Positions 1-10,204 of a DNA stretch of 64,000 nt are shown here, piece after piece (positions within the stretch are counted from its first letter, which is position 1; each line of letters begins with the position of its first letter). The translations under genes were made by a program, and so were the position numbers. The stretch is from assembly GCA_030248225.1 (NCBI GenBank), contig JASANE010021189.1, positions 27,952-91,951 on the forward strand, given 5' to 3'. Source of the stretch: Trileptium ribeirensis (lineage: Eukaryota > Nematoda > Enoplea > Enoplida > Thoracostomopsidae). Under the pieces are notes generated by a model. The model saw only the letters and a program-made list of their open reading frames with translations. It had not been told where the DNA came from and made no database searches.

Positions 1-991
1 CTTTAGCAGTTGTGTATCGTCTCGTCTCTTTGGTTGACGCAATTCCGATTTCCTTGAACGTTTCGTCAGTGTATTCAGTTTTGTAGAATATCGTTGTCGG
101 ATATTCCTTTCGAAATCGAAAGAATTTGATTTTGTTGATGTTGACTGGTTCACCATCCAGATTTCGCGAGTGTTGTGCAATCATTTCTTTGCTAAGCTGC
201 TTGAGGTCTTTCACGTCATTCTGCTGGAGCCAAACAACCTGGTATGGCAATGTGCCAGGTTTTTGGCGACTACTGCCGATTACGACTTCCCAGTCACGTG
301 GCGTTCGTACAACCGTTTGTGCATTACTAGAGGCCGCAGATGTGCTGTTTTTTCTGGAATGTTCAATCGCTGCATGCATGCTGTCGACATCCATGTAGGA
401 GTGACCGCGTTCCATGAACTTCTGGTCGATGATTTTGATATTATCACTATTCACTACAGTATGAAGCAACAATGCCATAATTAGCGTATTCCGATTTTGC
501 CCTGGACATGTGTCTGAGAACAACGAAATATGCTCGACGGATGCCACAAGCGTCTGCAGATACTTTAGCAGACATGATCCGACTTCGTTTGCTCCCCGCT
601 TAGCAGTCGTTTCGTCCCAAAGAAAACAGAACCCGGCTTTGCTAATTTGCTCGAAAACCGTTAAGTTATACACGGCTAGCTTTCGGCGGTAGAACAGAGG
701 CCCCGCTGAACTACATGGTGTGCTGAGCACGGACTGAAGGTCGAATGTCGCACTTCTAAAACTATCGCCACCTCCTTTGCTCGCTCGAGCTAACTCTTTG
801 TCAGCAGCTTTTTCTCTATATGCTTCTTCTTTACGTCGTATGTGACTCTGATATTGCTCTAATTCACTTCCTTCAGCACCTTCTTTGCGTTCGCAAATTA
901 CACATGTATCTTTTTTTGGCACGAAAAATCCTATATTGAAATCACGATGAAAGATTTGCTTGTAAATTGGTTCCTGGACACGTTCGTTCAT
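1..991 (-). pseudogene. C-terminal part of a multi-copy, probably transposon-derived protein (runs off left edge)
   Basis: Read on the minus strand from the ATG at 991, the frame stays open for about 330 codons to the window edge, so the true end lies outside. Near its start it has the block FFVPKKDTCVIC, then a lysine/glutamate-rich linker, then ATFDLQSV, FLWDE, GSCLLKYLQ, FSDTCPGQNRN and, later, GHSYMDVDSMHAAIE. I recognise this block order from an insect (notably aphid) family that occurs in many copies per genome. The spaced acidic residues in ATFDLQ, FSDTC and the VDS..AAIE block would fit an RNase H-fold DDE transposase; that assignment is inference. The ATG overlaps the stop of the upstream part (988-1779) in an ATGA, with a change of frame, and about 70 residues usually found between the two parts appear to be missing. 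It could still be one gene with an intron or internal deletion. Confidence 0.7.
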
Positions 992-1779
992 TGGAACCAT
1001 CGTTTCTGAACACCAGTGCTCATACAATCTTTAATAGCGTTTTTGACAACGGATTGACAGATGTCCAGTGTGGTTATAAAAAACTTTTGGCAAACATTTC
1101 GTCGTTGACCCGTCGCTGGTTGCACCAATTTATATTGAAACGCAGCAGATCGCGGTTTTTCCGCGCCAAGCTTTCGTCTCTTTATCGCCTTCTCTTCTAC
1201 GAGGTTTAATATAAAGTTTTTTGTCCAACAAAATCGGCAACAGACCAATACTCCTGGCATATAGAGATCCTGTCTACTTCACTAAATAGAGCGGCGCAGC
1301 CGAATCGACACTTGGTACAGTCGACGAGTTTTGGGCGGCGCGCCGGTCGCTCTCTGCCTTTGTAGTCACAGTACACTTGGCCACTGTTGCGTTTCACGTG
1401 AGCACTACGTCTCTTCCATTGTTCCGGTGCTGCGATTTTCCGCCGTTTTCGTTTTGGTTGAGCGCCGATTTCTTCGGCATCGGAACTCTGATGACTTTCC
1501 GGAACAGGTTCTTCACGTTCCTCGACTTCATCGTCTGTATTGCCATTATCACCATCATCAGATGGTCGGTAAGACGAATCGTCGTTTCCGTTGTCGCTGA
1601 GTTGTTGACCTGTACCGTTATCTGTTTTGTTGAACTTTGATTTTCGGACTGCTTGTTGTTCGGAATCGGACTCCGGTATTATTTTTTTATACGTTTCGGA
1701 GCTGCTGTCATCATCGATTTGCGGTTCCTATTCCAAGGCGTTGAGCATATATTCGATAACGTCTTCAGCGAATTTGGGG
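988..1779 (-). pseudogene. N-terminal part of the same transposon-derived protein
   Basis: A splice-acceptor-like TTCTTACAG ends at 1780, and an open stretch begins FAEDVIEYMLNALE. It meets an in-frame TAG near 1730 and then reads on through an acidic, serine-rich tail (DDDSSSE, SDDGDNGNTDDE) into KRKRRK and the basic block WKRRSAHVKRNSGQVY. The cysteine-rich segment CTKCRFGC follows, ending at a stop near 1206. A second frame (988-1260) continues with the block VCQKFFITTLDI. The order basic KRNSG block, CxxCRxxC, VCKxFFxxTLxI is that of the insect multi-copy family named for 1-991. There are at least two frame changes (near 1206-1260 and at 988-991) and one nonsense codon, so this copy looks decayed, though small introns cannot be excluded. 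Confidence 0.6.
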
Positions 1780-2283
1780 CTGTAAGAATTGATTAGCTTT
1801 TAGCAATCATACAACATTATTTAAGCATTGTTTAACAAGTTTAACAATTCTACACATCCAGGATTTAATTAGACAATATTTAGGAAACAACAATTTTTGG
1901 AAATCATCCCACGAACTTGGAGAAGGTAATACGATTTCTTAGAAGCATCCTTGAAAATGAAATGAAAAATTTAGTCAACATACTCTTATTTTATATAGTT
2001 ATAAACTGCTAACATGACGTTCTAGAAAAATAGTGTAACATGCCAAAATATAGTACGCGCCGGGAATGAGTGTAGCCTTTCAACAGAGCGAGCATAGATA
2101 TCACATTTTGAATAACGGTGGATCAGCGATTAGCGACAGTGGAGTACTGTAATTAACTGGCAAGTCAATGTTATATATATGTATAAATATAGCTTGAGGA
2201 GGTCTGATTATCAGAGGCGTAACTACAGATCCCGTATCTACAAATACTCATCTGCATTTCACCAACCACCCAATATATTTGCC
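1780..2283. other. Non-coding spacer
   Basis: AT-rich sequence upstream (minus strand) of the left-edge gene. I see no gene, RNA or repeat I can support. Confidence 0.5.
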
Positions 2284-2632
2284 TTACCAAAGAGCATTGC
2301 GGAAGATCTCTGCTTTCTCTGAGTTGCCATCGATATAACAGTAGCTCATTGCCGCTTCTAAATATCTGATGAAATGAGCCGTCGTTGTGCTAGCTTAGTA
2401 GTTTAGCTTGGTCCGGATTATCGAATGGGATGACATTTGCTGTTAAAGGTAGAGTCGACCATGTATCCGAAAACCACCATACAAACAGTCTACCGGATTT
2501 CACCGGTTTTGTTGCTGTACTAGGATCTCCAATTATCGCCGGCCAAAATTTTTTAGCCCACATGACGAAAACCCAGTCATCAGTGTTAAATTTATATGAT
2601 TTAGATGGTTTTGATACTCGTTTACGAGCCAT
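2284..2632 (-). pseudogene. PWWP-domain protein exon with shifted helical tail
   Basis: The minus-strand ATG at 2632 opens an 80-codon frame. After a basic start (MARKRVSKPSK) comes a PWWP-like barrel: DDWVFVMWAKKFWPAIIGD at about residues 18-36, then RLFVWWFSDTWSTLP and VIPFD. PWWP domains bind methylated histone tails and DNA and act in chromatin. The frame stops at 2390. In the next frame, directly adjoining, the sequence reads AHFIRYLEAAMSYCY and DGNSEKAEIFRNALW down to 2284, which looks like the alpha-helical half that follows a PWWP barrel. It ends beside a possible donor (GTAAGG). The shift could be a one-base indel or a tiny intron. The motif is DWVFVMWAKKFWPA rather than a literal PWWP, as is common in the family. 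No neighbouring exons were recognised. Confidence 0.6.
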
Positions 2633-2639
2633 TGTGCTC

Positions 2640-3817
2640 TATTACAGATTGGTATGTAGCATAATTACGCTTGTACTAATTTAATTTTAATTAACGTTAT
2701 TTTTTCAGTAAATTCTAATATTCTTGCTAGTACTAATAATACACTGAAATACTGACGTATAACTATATATATACAGCCAGTACACATGTACTGGGTGTAC
2801 ATACATCAAGATAGAACAATATACGACATTACAAAAATAAGAAACATTCTGGTTGTAGTTTACGGTGAGCCCTAGACACCGCCCTACTGGTCGGGCTAAA
2901 CGTACGTGGTATTGGAGCTCACAATTTTCGGTTTTACTTTATAGACTAGACACCCATCTATGAGGTGCAGCATAGCTGTTAAGCATACTGAGTGTTCAAA
3001 CAACACAAATTCACCGGCCACCTAGTGTTGAATTGTAACAGGAGCTATTATATGTGTTATATACGATGTTGTTTAGTACATCTGGACAAAAAGCTAATAG
3101 CTTTTGAGCATTGCAGGATTTCTTTGGCAGCTTACTACACAAAGAGATGTATTATTAGAATGTCTTTATTCCTCGTGGCGCACTATAGCTTTTTCAGCAC
3201 ATTATTATAAATAATTTCTTTAAAAGAAAATAGGCTGAAGTGCGCTTAAGCTTGTTTTTAGAATAATCCGGAAAACAGTGAAACAGCTTATAATAACTTA
3301 AGCTGTTTTTCCGTTTGAATTGCGGCTTAAGCCTTTTTGTTACATCTTTACGTGTCTAATTAATGATCAAATCACTTAAATCCCTTCACCATTAAACGCG
3401 CAGTGTTCGACTTGATGTAGCCGTGCATTTATCGTATTTTGACCTAATATGTTACTTAAGCGTTTTTACCTTTATACGGCCGATATATATTCAAACGAAT
3501 CATCTCATTCTTTTTAGCATCCTGGGGAAGTTTTATAACCACAAATGCAACAAATTATGACATTAGCTTGAAAAGCACGGAATCTTATAAACCTCATGGA
3601 ATCTCATAGGATACAGTACCATTCAAAAAGAGTAGATCGGTCACAAACACACTCAAATAAATTACTTCAGCTTGCTCAAAAACCTTTGCAGTAGCAGATA
3701 ACAAAATACGAAATTACATTGAAAATGACGAAATCATGCATAGTTCTTTGGAGAGGGGGTCCCTGGGGATACAATATAGTCAAACTCCAACCAAAATACA
3801 ATACGAAAAAAACATAC
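2640..3817. other. Non-coding region with a short hairpin
   Basis: No gene found. At 3282-3307 a 9-bp perfect inverted repeat (AACAGCTTA and TAAGCTGTT, 8-base loop) sits among several copies of the word CTTAAGC (near 3244, 3297 and 3326). This may be a relic of a small transposon, but I could not define ends. Confidence 0.35.
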
Positions 3818-4070
3818 CGCAATTACAGAGTTTTTAGCGTTTCCTATTTCAGCCAGTACCGTCAGCAGAAACAAGACTCGGTTCTTTAATGCACCAGCGC
3901 TTGCATGAATAAATGAGTTATTTCCCAAAAATGGATTTTTGTCTACCAAATGAACTTCCAAATGATCTTGCGATAAAGTCATCTGCTTGCCATCTTCCAT
4001 CGTCTGACAAGATATTTCTGTCAAATCCCTCATTTTTAGCAAACACGCTTCAATTTCACCCATTAAGTGC
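3818..4070 (-). CDS. Unassigned internal exon with splice-consistent edges
   Basis: On the minus strand TTTTATTGCAG ends at 4071 and GTATGT begins at 3817. Between them one frame is open for all 253 bases, reading LMGEIEACLLKMRDLTEIS at its start and GALKNRVLFLLTVLAEIGN near its end. The predicted peptide is mixed acidic and hydrophobic with probable helices. I do not recognise a family with confidence; the last part faintly recalls DUF4806-type insect repeats. It may belong with the PWWP exon about 1.2 kb downstream on the same strand, but nothing proves that. A random open stretch of this size with both edges by chance is possible. Confidence 0.35.
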
Positions 4071-5514
4071 CTGCAATAAAAATTTAATTGACATAAATTT
4101 GTTAAAAATAACAGGTGACCATGAGTTAGTTATATTAAAGTATTGGGTATGAAGGTATGAAATGTCCAAGTTACCGTTTTTGTGCATTAGCAAACAGTGT
4201 ATGTCAAAGCACAAGCCGACACAGAAAACTGCACATTCCTTGAAGTACCCTGGAGTGTGACCGTAGTATAATGTCCATGATTATGCGGGGCAGTGGTATA
4301 GATAACCGGCCGTCATTCCGACGTACTGTTATGCCGTGAGAAGCGCGCGGATGCCCACTTATCATATTCAATATGTTCTAATAATGAGTGCTGCAGCTAA
4401 TCACTGTTCCGCTAACGGATCCTGGAAGGCTTCAAGATTCATGTCCGATTAGAAGCTACAAAATTTTCATACTTATTTATACAGAATGGTGTGTTTTAGT
4501 TACGGTGAATCAAACTTCTCACTGAATTTCATTTCTAACATTTTGTTTTTTATTGTTAAAAGATCGAAGCATTTAGGCCATAACATCGGTAAGGATGATT
4601 TAATGATCTTGGATAAAAAACTATTTAATTTACTAGAAACAGTTACCTGAAAACTTCCTGTAATGTAGTAACGCCTTTCGGTGTAGCTAACAACCGATAT
4701 AATACCAACATTTTCTTTTGAACCTAAACAAAAAATTATATACTAATAAAACTCACGGAACGAGTATGGATACTCTGTGCTCACCGACTATTTCGCCATT
4801 CCAAACTCTGGCACTGTGCCCACTTAAAGACCCACGATAGCAATTATACACGGACTATACTTCAACAGCAAACGCAACGATCATTTGAGTCAAATATCAA
4901 AATCTAATTACTCTTTATTTCTATTTCCTATGACCAAAAAAACGAAAACTTTTTACATTTATAAATCACAAATTTTAAGAGAAATGATACTTTGAAGAGT
5001 AATTTTTATGTTGAAGGACGTCAACATTTGCCTATTTGAAGCACATCTCGCAAATACAATAATTGGTTTTATCGTATACAGCTACAAAAAACCTATACAC
5101 ATTCTAACGACCTAGATACGTTTATATTGACACAGCGGTAAAATGTAACTATTATCGGTGTCAAAATTTATCAAATTTTCCTCGGGTGCTGTCCCACAGG
5201 GTTAAAATTCACAACGTCTGGCGTTCAAACAACGAAACCATCGTGTGTTTAACAGGTTAAATAAGACTATATCTCTATCGTTCATCTTGAAAAAGCAAAA
5301 AATTTGCTTTATAAAAATTTTGAAAATTTCACTGATATGAGGGTATTTCTTAAAATTCGACTCAGCTCGGAAATAAAAGCGCATAAAAGCAAGGTTGTAG
5401 CTCTCCATAAGAAATTAACTCATTTTCTGGATCCCATACCTCTGTTAAGAGTTATAACCGAAAATGCTGGGTGACCCCAAATGACCAAAATGAAAGACTC
5501 TAATTCATGTCAGT
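4071..5514. other. Non-coding region upstream of the BEL element
   Basis: AT-rich, no supported gene. Short open frames here have neither domain signatures nor splice edges. Confidence 0.45.
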
Positions 5515-5795
5515 TGTTGTGTTGAGCATACATTCCCTTCATTGTGCTGTGTCGATGACTTCAGACAATGTAGCTTCTGTGAGGACCTAATTTGTATAGT
5601 AGACTGTATATCGAGTGGCTACATACTGAAGAAAAGAAAAGTTCAAGATTTTGCGAGGTTTTGGTATTGTTGTTGTTGTATTGAAGATAACTGTTCTCCA
5701 CGTCGGGTTTTTTGTCCATGATTGCATTCAGTCTGGAAAGAATAAAAGTTTTAAATATCGAAATATCTAGATTGCTAGTGACAAGAATTTCGACA
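5515..5795 (+). repeat. Candidate 5' LTR of the BEL element
   Basis: Begins TGTTGTGTTGAGCATACATT and ends CGACA directly before a primer-binding-site-like sequence. It contains AATAAA near 5740, fitting a poly(A) signal in the R region. No second LTR exists in the window, so the left edge is a guess (TG at 5515 or 5518). Confidence 0.5.
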
Positions 5796-5813
5796 TGGTG
5801 CCGCAAGCCTGGA
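5796..5813 (+). promoter_or_regulatory. Candidate tRNA primer-binding site
   Basis: TGGTGCCGCAAGCCTGGA follows the LTR end CA without a gap and has the TGG start and TGGTGCCG..GCC..GGA layout of LTR-element primer sites, which pair with the 3' end of a tRNA ending in CCA. It has diverged, so the tRNA cannot be named. Confidence 0.5.
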
Positions 5814-5818
5814 CGTTA

Positions 5819-6258
5819 ATTTGACAATTTTGTGTCAAATAGAGGGCAACATCAATCCAGACGGTCGATTGTGATCATCAACTTTTCCGATTTTGCGGTA
5901 AAAAGCAAAACCTTGCACACCGACATATCGACGTCCAACGACACAACTGTGCTTTGCCGATCTTGCAGCAAAGAGTGATCCTGAAAGTGGAACAATCCAG
6001 AATCATCAAAAACCGGTTGGTTTGTCTACTTCGTATTAATTTTTTTTTGAAAAAAAATCGGCTTCGTGTGATATTTGGGGAAGAAAAAGTATATACTGAT
6101 TTTCCATTGAAGTTCCTCAAATATGTCAATTTTGTGACAAAAAAGCAACGTAAAAATCAGATCAGTACATTGTATTCTCAACAACGAATTTGCAAATTTT
6201 GTTGCAAATAGAGTTACGTAGCAGCAACATTGGGTAAAAATTGTCAATCATGTGGCAA
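5819..6258 (+). promoter_or_regulatory. Array of six hairpins in the BEL leader
   Basis: Between primer site and Gag start lie six short inverted repeats: 5819-5840, 5883-5903, 5953-5972, 6124-6139, 6188-6209 and 6241-6258. The loops are ATTTTG, ATTTTG, ATCTTG, ATTTTG, ATTTTG and ATCATG. The stems differ (AATTTGACA/TGTCAAAT, TTTTCCG/CGGTAAAA, TTTGCCG/CAGCAAA, TGTCA/TGACA, ATTTGCAA/TTGCAAAT, TTGTCA/TGGCAA), and most changes keep pairing. Starts lie 62, 70, 171, 65 and 53 bases apart. An A-rich tail often ending in TAGAG or AAGC follows each. Position suggests a role in genomic RNA such as packaging, dimer formation or translation control; that is inference. Confidence 0.65.
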
Positions 6259-6297
6259 ATAGCGTTCTGTAGTATAATTACAATAGCGTAACCAAAG

Positions 6298-7790
6298 GTG
6301 ATGCCAAACCTCAAAGTGTTGGTACTCCAACGCAATGGATACCGGACGAATGTCAAGAAGCAGCTTGGTCTGTTCGACGACATACAGTCGAACGAGGAGG
6401 ATTCAAACTATGGTACCAACTTGAAACTCTTCATTGAGAAAATGCTGCATTATCAACAAAAAATTGAAAACCTTGATCTCGAGGTAATGCAATCGATCGA
6501 AGATACTGAGGCGCTTGAGAAAGAAGTAACCACGATCGCTCAATTCCGTGAAACAACGGTCGATGGGATCAAAATGGCGGAATTAGCTTTGGCAGATTTT
6601 AATTGTACCAATTTCAACCATCGGCAAGATGACGAACAAAGCATCGTCTCTAGCCATACGCAGCGGGTCGCTTTGAAGCTACCTAAGTTAGAACTTGAGA
6701 AGTACAGCGGTGACCCCATGAAGTGGCAGGGATTTTGGGACTCTTACAACTCCACAGTGCACCAACATCTAGACCTCTCTGATATTGAGAAGTTCAAATA
6801 TCTTCGAACTTTGCTATCTGATGACGCATTGGCAATGGTAGAAGGATATAGGCTTACTGCGGAAAACTACTTCACAGCTGTGGAAGCACTAAAGGAAAGA
6901 TTTGGCAATTCCGAACTAGCAGTATTCGCTCACTTCGAGAGACTTATGGATTTGTCATCCTGTGAAGGCGACTTCGGGCGGCTACAGAAGGTATATGATG
7001 AATGTGAGAAGCACATTCGTAGTCTGGTAGCACTCGGACTCGACGAAGACGTGTTCGGCCAAGTGTTCACACCTATCATTCTGTCGAAACTTCCACGTTC
7101 CATACGGATTCAACTCCACCTTGCAACGGACCAAAGCCATGGAAATTGTCAGCCCTCCGCGAGCTGATGAAAGAAGAAATGAAGGCACGTGGAATGAGTG
7201 ACTGCTATATTAGTTGAAAGGGCGCGCACAAGAATAACAACAATAATCACAGCGGACACAAGTTCGGGCAACGGAACGACGACAGCATTAAATCAACTCT
7301 TGGTAATCAACGGCGACTGAAGCCAGGCTCCCACAACAAACGACTGAAGTCGACGATGCACACAGACTTGTCGAACGAAGCGAAACAATCAGTAACTTGC
7401 TGCTATTGCAAGGGGCCTCATTACGCAGACAAGTGCTCCAAGTATACTACTCTGGCAGATCGAAAACGTCAGTTGACTGTAAAGTGCTACAAATGTCTGG
7501 TCGAAGGACATGATGCACGCAGCTACCAAAGACGGCGGCAGTGCTTCTATTGTAATAAAGAAATGCATTACAGTAGCTTATGTCCGCAACAATTTAAGAG
7601 TGGCGATCAGAAACCTGCATTACCCACGATAAAGGCGGACGGGTTATCTGCGAGCAATATCAATACCTTGATTCACGATGCCACGTTGGTTGCTGACGGC
7701 GCACAAATCCAGATGCAGATCTTGAGTCGGAAAACGGCACCGTACAGGCTCGCATGTTCTTCGACACCGGTAGCACAAGAAGTTATGTAA
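6298..7790 (+). pseudogene. gag: BEL Gag (DUF1759 domain plus zinc knuckles)
   Basis: The first frame runs 289 codons from the ATG at 6298. It has an N-terminal coiled segment, then the DUF1759-type core LPKLELEKYSGDPMKWQGFW, ALKERFGNSE and LGLDED....PIILSKLP. Near 7142 the reading moves to another frame (LSALRELMKEEMKARGMSD), crosses a TGA at 7215, and continues through an Asn/Lys-rich linker into three zinc knuckles (CCYCKGPHYADKC, CYKCLVEGHDARSY, CFYCNKEMHYSSLC). The middle knuckle has lost its last cysteine (Tyr instead). Gag forms the particle and binds RNA through the knuckles. The frame change and the stop mean no full-length product. Confidence 0.85.
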
Positions 7791-8386
7791 CAACGTCATT
7801 ATTTCGAGCACTTGGCGCTCAATCGGAGGGTGATGAAATCATTTCTCTTGGAAAATTTTCTAGCCGGAAACGCACAACGGTTACGTATAAACAAGCTACC
7901 ACCCACATTCCAACAATAAGCGGGGAATGAATAGCTGTGTCTACATTGGTGACCGATGTGATCACAACTCCCATTCAAAAGTTCCCTGTGAGCGTCGAGA
8001 AATATCCAGCCTTATCCAAGCTGCCATTCGCGGATTCACTCACAAAATCAATTAAGCACGTTGATATCAACATCCTTATTGGATTAGACCACTACTACGA
8101 CATTGTTGAAAAAGAAAAAATATCGCTGGCAAGCGATTTATACTTGTTCGGTTCGAAACTGGGATACATCGTCAGCGGAAAAGTCCCTGTAACACTAGGC
8201 GTTCAGGCAGCCGCTGTACTCTTGCTTCGTCAATCCACAGACATAATACCTCGTCGGGACGACTTTGAACGATTCTGGGCGTTTGAGGACATCGGAATAA
8301 AAGACAATCCATATCAACTTGACGATGATAAAGCAAAACAGTCTTTCGAGGACACAGTGAAAATCGTCGACGGACGCTACCAGTGA
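7700..8386 (+). pseudogene. BEL aspartic protease region (DUF1758/A17 type)
   Basis: In a different frame from the zinc knuckles, ESENGTVQARMFFDTGSTRS carries the catalytic DTGS of a retropepsin-like protease. A TGA at 7928 interrupts, and the same frame resumes with TPIQKFPVSVEKYP, INILIGLDHYYDIV, and FGSKLGYIVSG, the conserved end of DUF1758. The stop at 8384 results from an apparent one-base loss: the next frame reads TFPWKVENPDLPTNYG, the usual block that leads into reverse transcriptase. The protease would process the polyprotein in the particle. Confidence 0.85.
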
Positions 8387-9352
8387 CATTTCCATGGAAG
8401 GTAGAAAACCCAGACTTACCAACAAACTACGGTTTAGCGGTCGGTCGTCTGAAGTCGCTAGTAAAACGACTGAATTCGCAACCGAGAACGTTCGAGGAAT
8501 ATGATAAGACGATCCAAGGTCAGCTTGCAAAGAGAGTAGTGGAAGACGTCGATATTTGACATAGCAATGAAAATCATCGCGTGCACTATATCCCGCACCA
8601 TTGCGTCATTCGGACGGATAAAACCATAACGAAATTACGTATAGTATACGACGCTTCAGCTAAGACATCCAAAGATCAAAACAGCCTCAACGACTGTCTC
8701 CTACGAGGACCAGTCATTCTTGAAGATTTATGCGCCATGCTACTCCGATTTCGCCTTTGCAACGTCGCGATGATTTGTGATGTGGAAAAGGCTTTTCTGC
8801 AGGTTGGACTCCAAGAGCATGAACGAGACGTGACTCGATTTTTGTGGCTCAAGGACATTAGAAGACCCGTCACTCCATCGAATCTTCGGTGCGAGAGTAC
8901 TGTTTGGGGCTGTCTCAAGTCCATTTCTGCTCGCTGCGGTCATCAAACATCATTTGGAGCGACAACAATCAAAGGTTGCTGACGATATCAGCAATAACTT
9001 GTATGTCGACAACATATTGGCCGGACGGGACAATGTCGTCGAGGCGGTGAACTTCTACAAGGAGGCGAAATGTTTATTCAAACAAATCTCCATGAATATC
9101 CGGGAATGGTATTCCAATGCTTCTGAGCTCAACAAGCACTTAGCAAATGTTGACATCGGAAAGGGCATTATTCCCACTGTACTAGGATTAAAATGGGACA
9201 CTCGCAAAGATGTCATATCATGCTCAGGACCAACGATGAATTTCGACATCTCGTCGAAACGCAAATTGTTGCAGTGCGTTTCAACTGTTTTTGACCCCTG
9301 TGGATTTTTTTCGCCGGTCATAATCCGAGGGAAATCATTCATTCAACTTCTC
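8386..9352 (+). pseudogene. pol: BEL reverse transcriptase
   Basis: The frame carries PWKVENPDLPTNYG, meets a TGA near 8558, then HYIPHHCVIR, LRIVYDASAK, LNDCLLRGP and MICDVEKAFLQVGL (first catalytic Asp in DVEKAFL). Near 8890 about eight bases seem lost and the frame changes to ARVLFGAVSSPFLLAAVIKH, followed by NNLYVDNILAG. The catalytic motif is YVDN where most polymerases have YxDD; BEL/Pao elements are known to vary here. The thumb and connection follow (VLGLKWDTRKD, VFDPCGFFSPV). The frame stops at 9353. Confidence 0.9.
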
Positions 9353-9845
9353 TAGAAGGAGAAATTGGACTGGGATGCAGAAATATCCGATGAGGTGAAG
9401 GCTGTCTTTTCGGATGTGGCACGGGACCTTTCTGCTGTGAAAGAAGTACTAATACCACGATAGCTCCATGGTGCTTCTGCCGACAGCCGAAAGGAACTTC
9501 ACCGCTTTTGTGATGCATCCTCTACGGCGTACGCTGCCGTGTGTTATCTACGGTGCATTGGTACAGCCGAAATACCGCATGCAGATTTGGTATTTTCCAA
9601 AGCTCGGCTAGCGCACATAAAGCTAATCAGTCTTCCCAGATTGGAGCTGATGGCAGCGGTAATAGGTGTACGCATAGCTCACTTTGTACAACGCGAGTTG
9701 CGAATATTAGTTGATGACATTGTTGTGCGGACTGATTCAATGTGTGTTCTCCAGTGGTTAGTGTCCACTAAGTCACTACCGGTATTCGTTAACAATAGAA
9801 TCAAGGAATTGAAATCTCAGTTTAAATTTGAGAAATTAAAGTATA
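9353..9845 (+). pseudogene. BEL Pao-type RNase H region, truncated
   Basis: After TAG stops at 9353 and about 9463, the same frame holds ELHRFCDASSTAYAAVCYLR (first Asp), ISLPRLELMA (Glu), VVRTDSMCVLQWL (Asp) and NNRIKELK, the signature series of the Pao RNase H segment. The match ends after EKLKYIP; the next residues do not fit the family, so the element breaks here before integrase. RNase H would remove RNA from the RNA-DNA hybrid. Confidence 0.85.
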
Positions 9846-9849
9846 TACC

Positions 9850-10204
9850 AATCTTGCCAATCGCTATATCAAACAGCCAAGTTAATACGAACTTGATATC
9901 GATTTAATGTCAGCTTTGTAGCGACAGTGTTTGCTTAATGGCTTAATGTGCAGAGGTCCAAGCAATGGTGAGCGGCAATCGCTTTGATATTATTGTTACA
10001 TTAATTTAACATAAAGTTTATAGGCAACTTTTCGAAGCATCTAACTTTTTGATAAATGCGCATAAACCGCTTGTTTACTTAATGCAGCTAGAACCTCATT
10101 CTGGTAGAAACTACATAGGTACAAATATCAATTTAATATTAAACAGCGGCGGAATTGTCACTGATAAGAAGTTTCTACAAGCTTCCACCTTAAATTTAAA
10201 CTTT
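9850..10204. other. AT-rich spacer at the BEL break point
   Basis: No gene. The sequence resembles in composition the AT-rich linker that precedes module A at 16.2-17.2 kb and 45.0-45.9 kb, so the BEL element may have been cut by insertion of the large non-coding repeat. Confidence 0.35.

Larger units (their letters stand above)
5515..9850 (+). mobile_element. BEL/Pao LTR retrotransposon, 3'-truncated and decayed
   Basis: In order: candidate 5' LTR, primer-binding site, a leader with hairpins, Gag with a DUF1759-like domain and CCHC knuckles, an aspartic protease, reverse transcriptase, and the Pao-type RNase H region. This order and these motifs are those of the BEL/Pao group. Coding is spread over three frames with at least four frameshifts (near 7142, 7700, 8384, 8890) and in-frame stops (7215, 7928, about 8558, 9353, about 9463). 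Similarity ends near 9845 inside the RNase H/connection region: the integrase, the DUF5641-like tail and a 3' LTR are missing. The element is therefore dead, and truncation rather than solo recombination removed the end. Confidence 0.9.

Noticed and set aside
5515..9850. Complete BEL element with two LTRs
   Set aside because: No integrase motifs and no second LTR follow; homology stops near 9,845.
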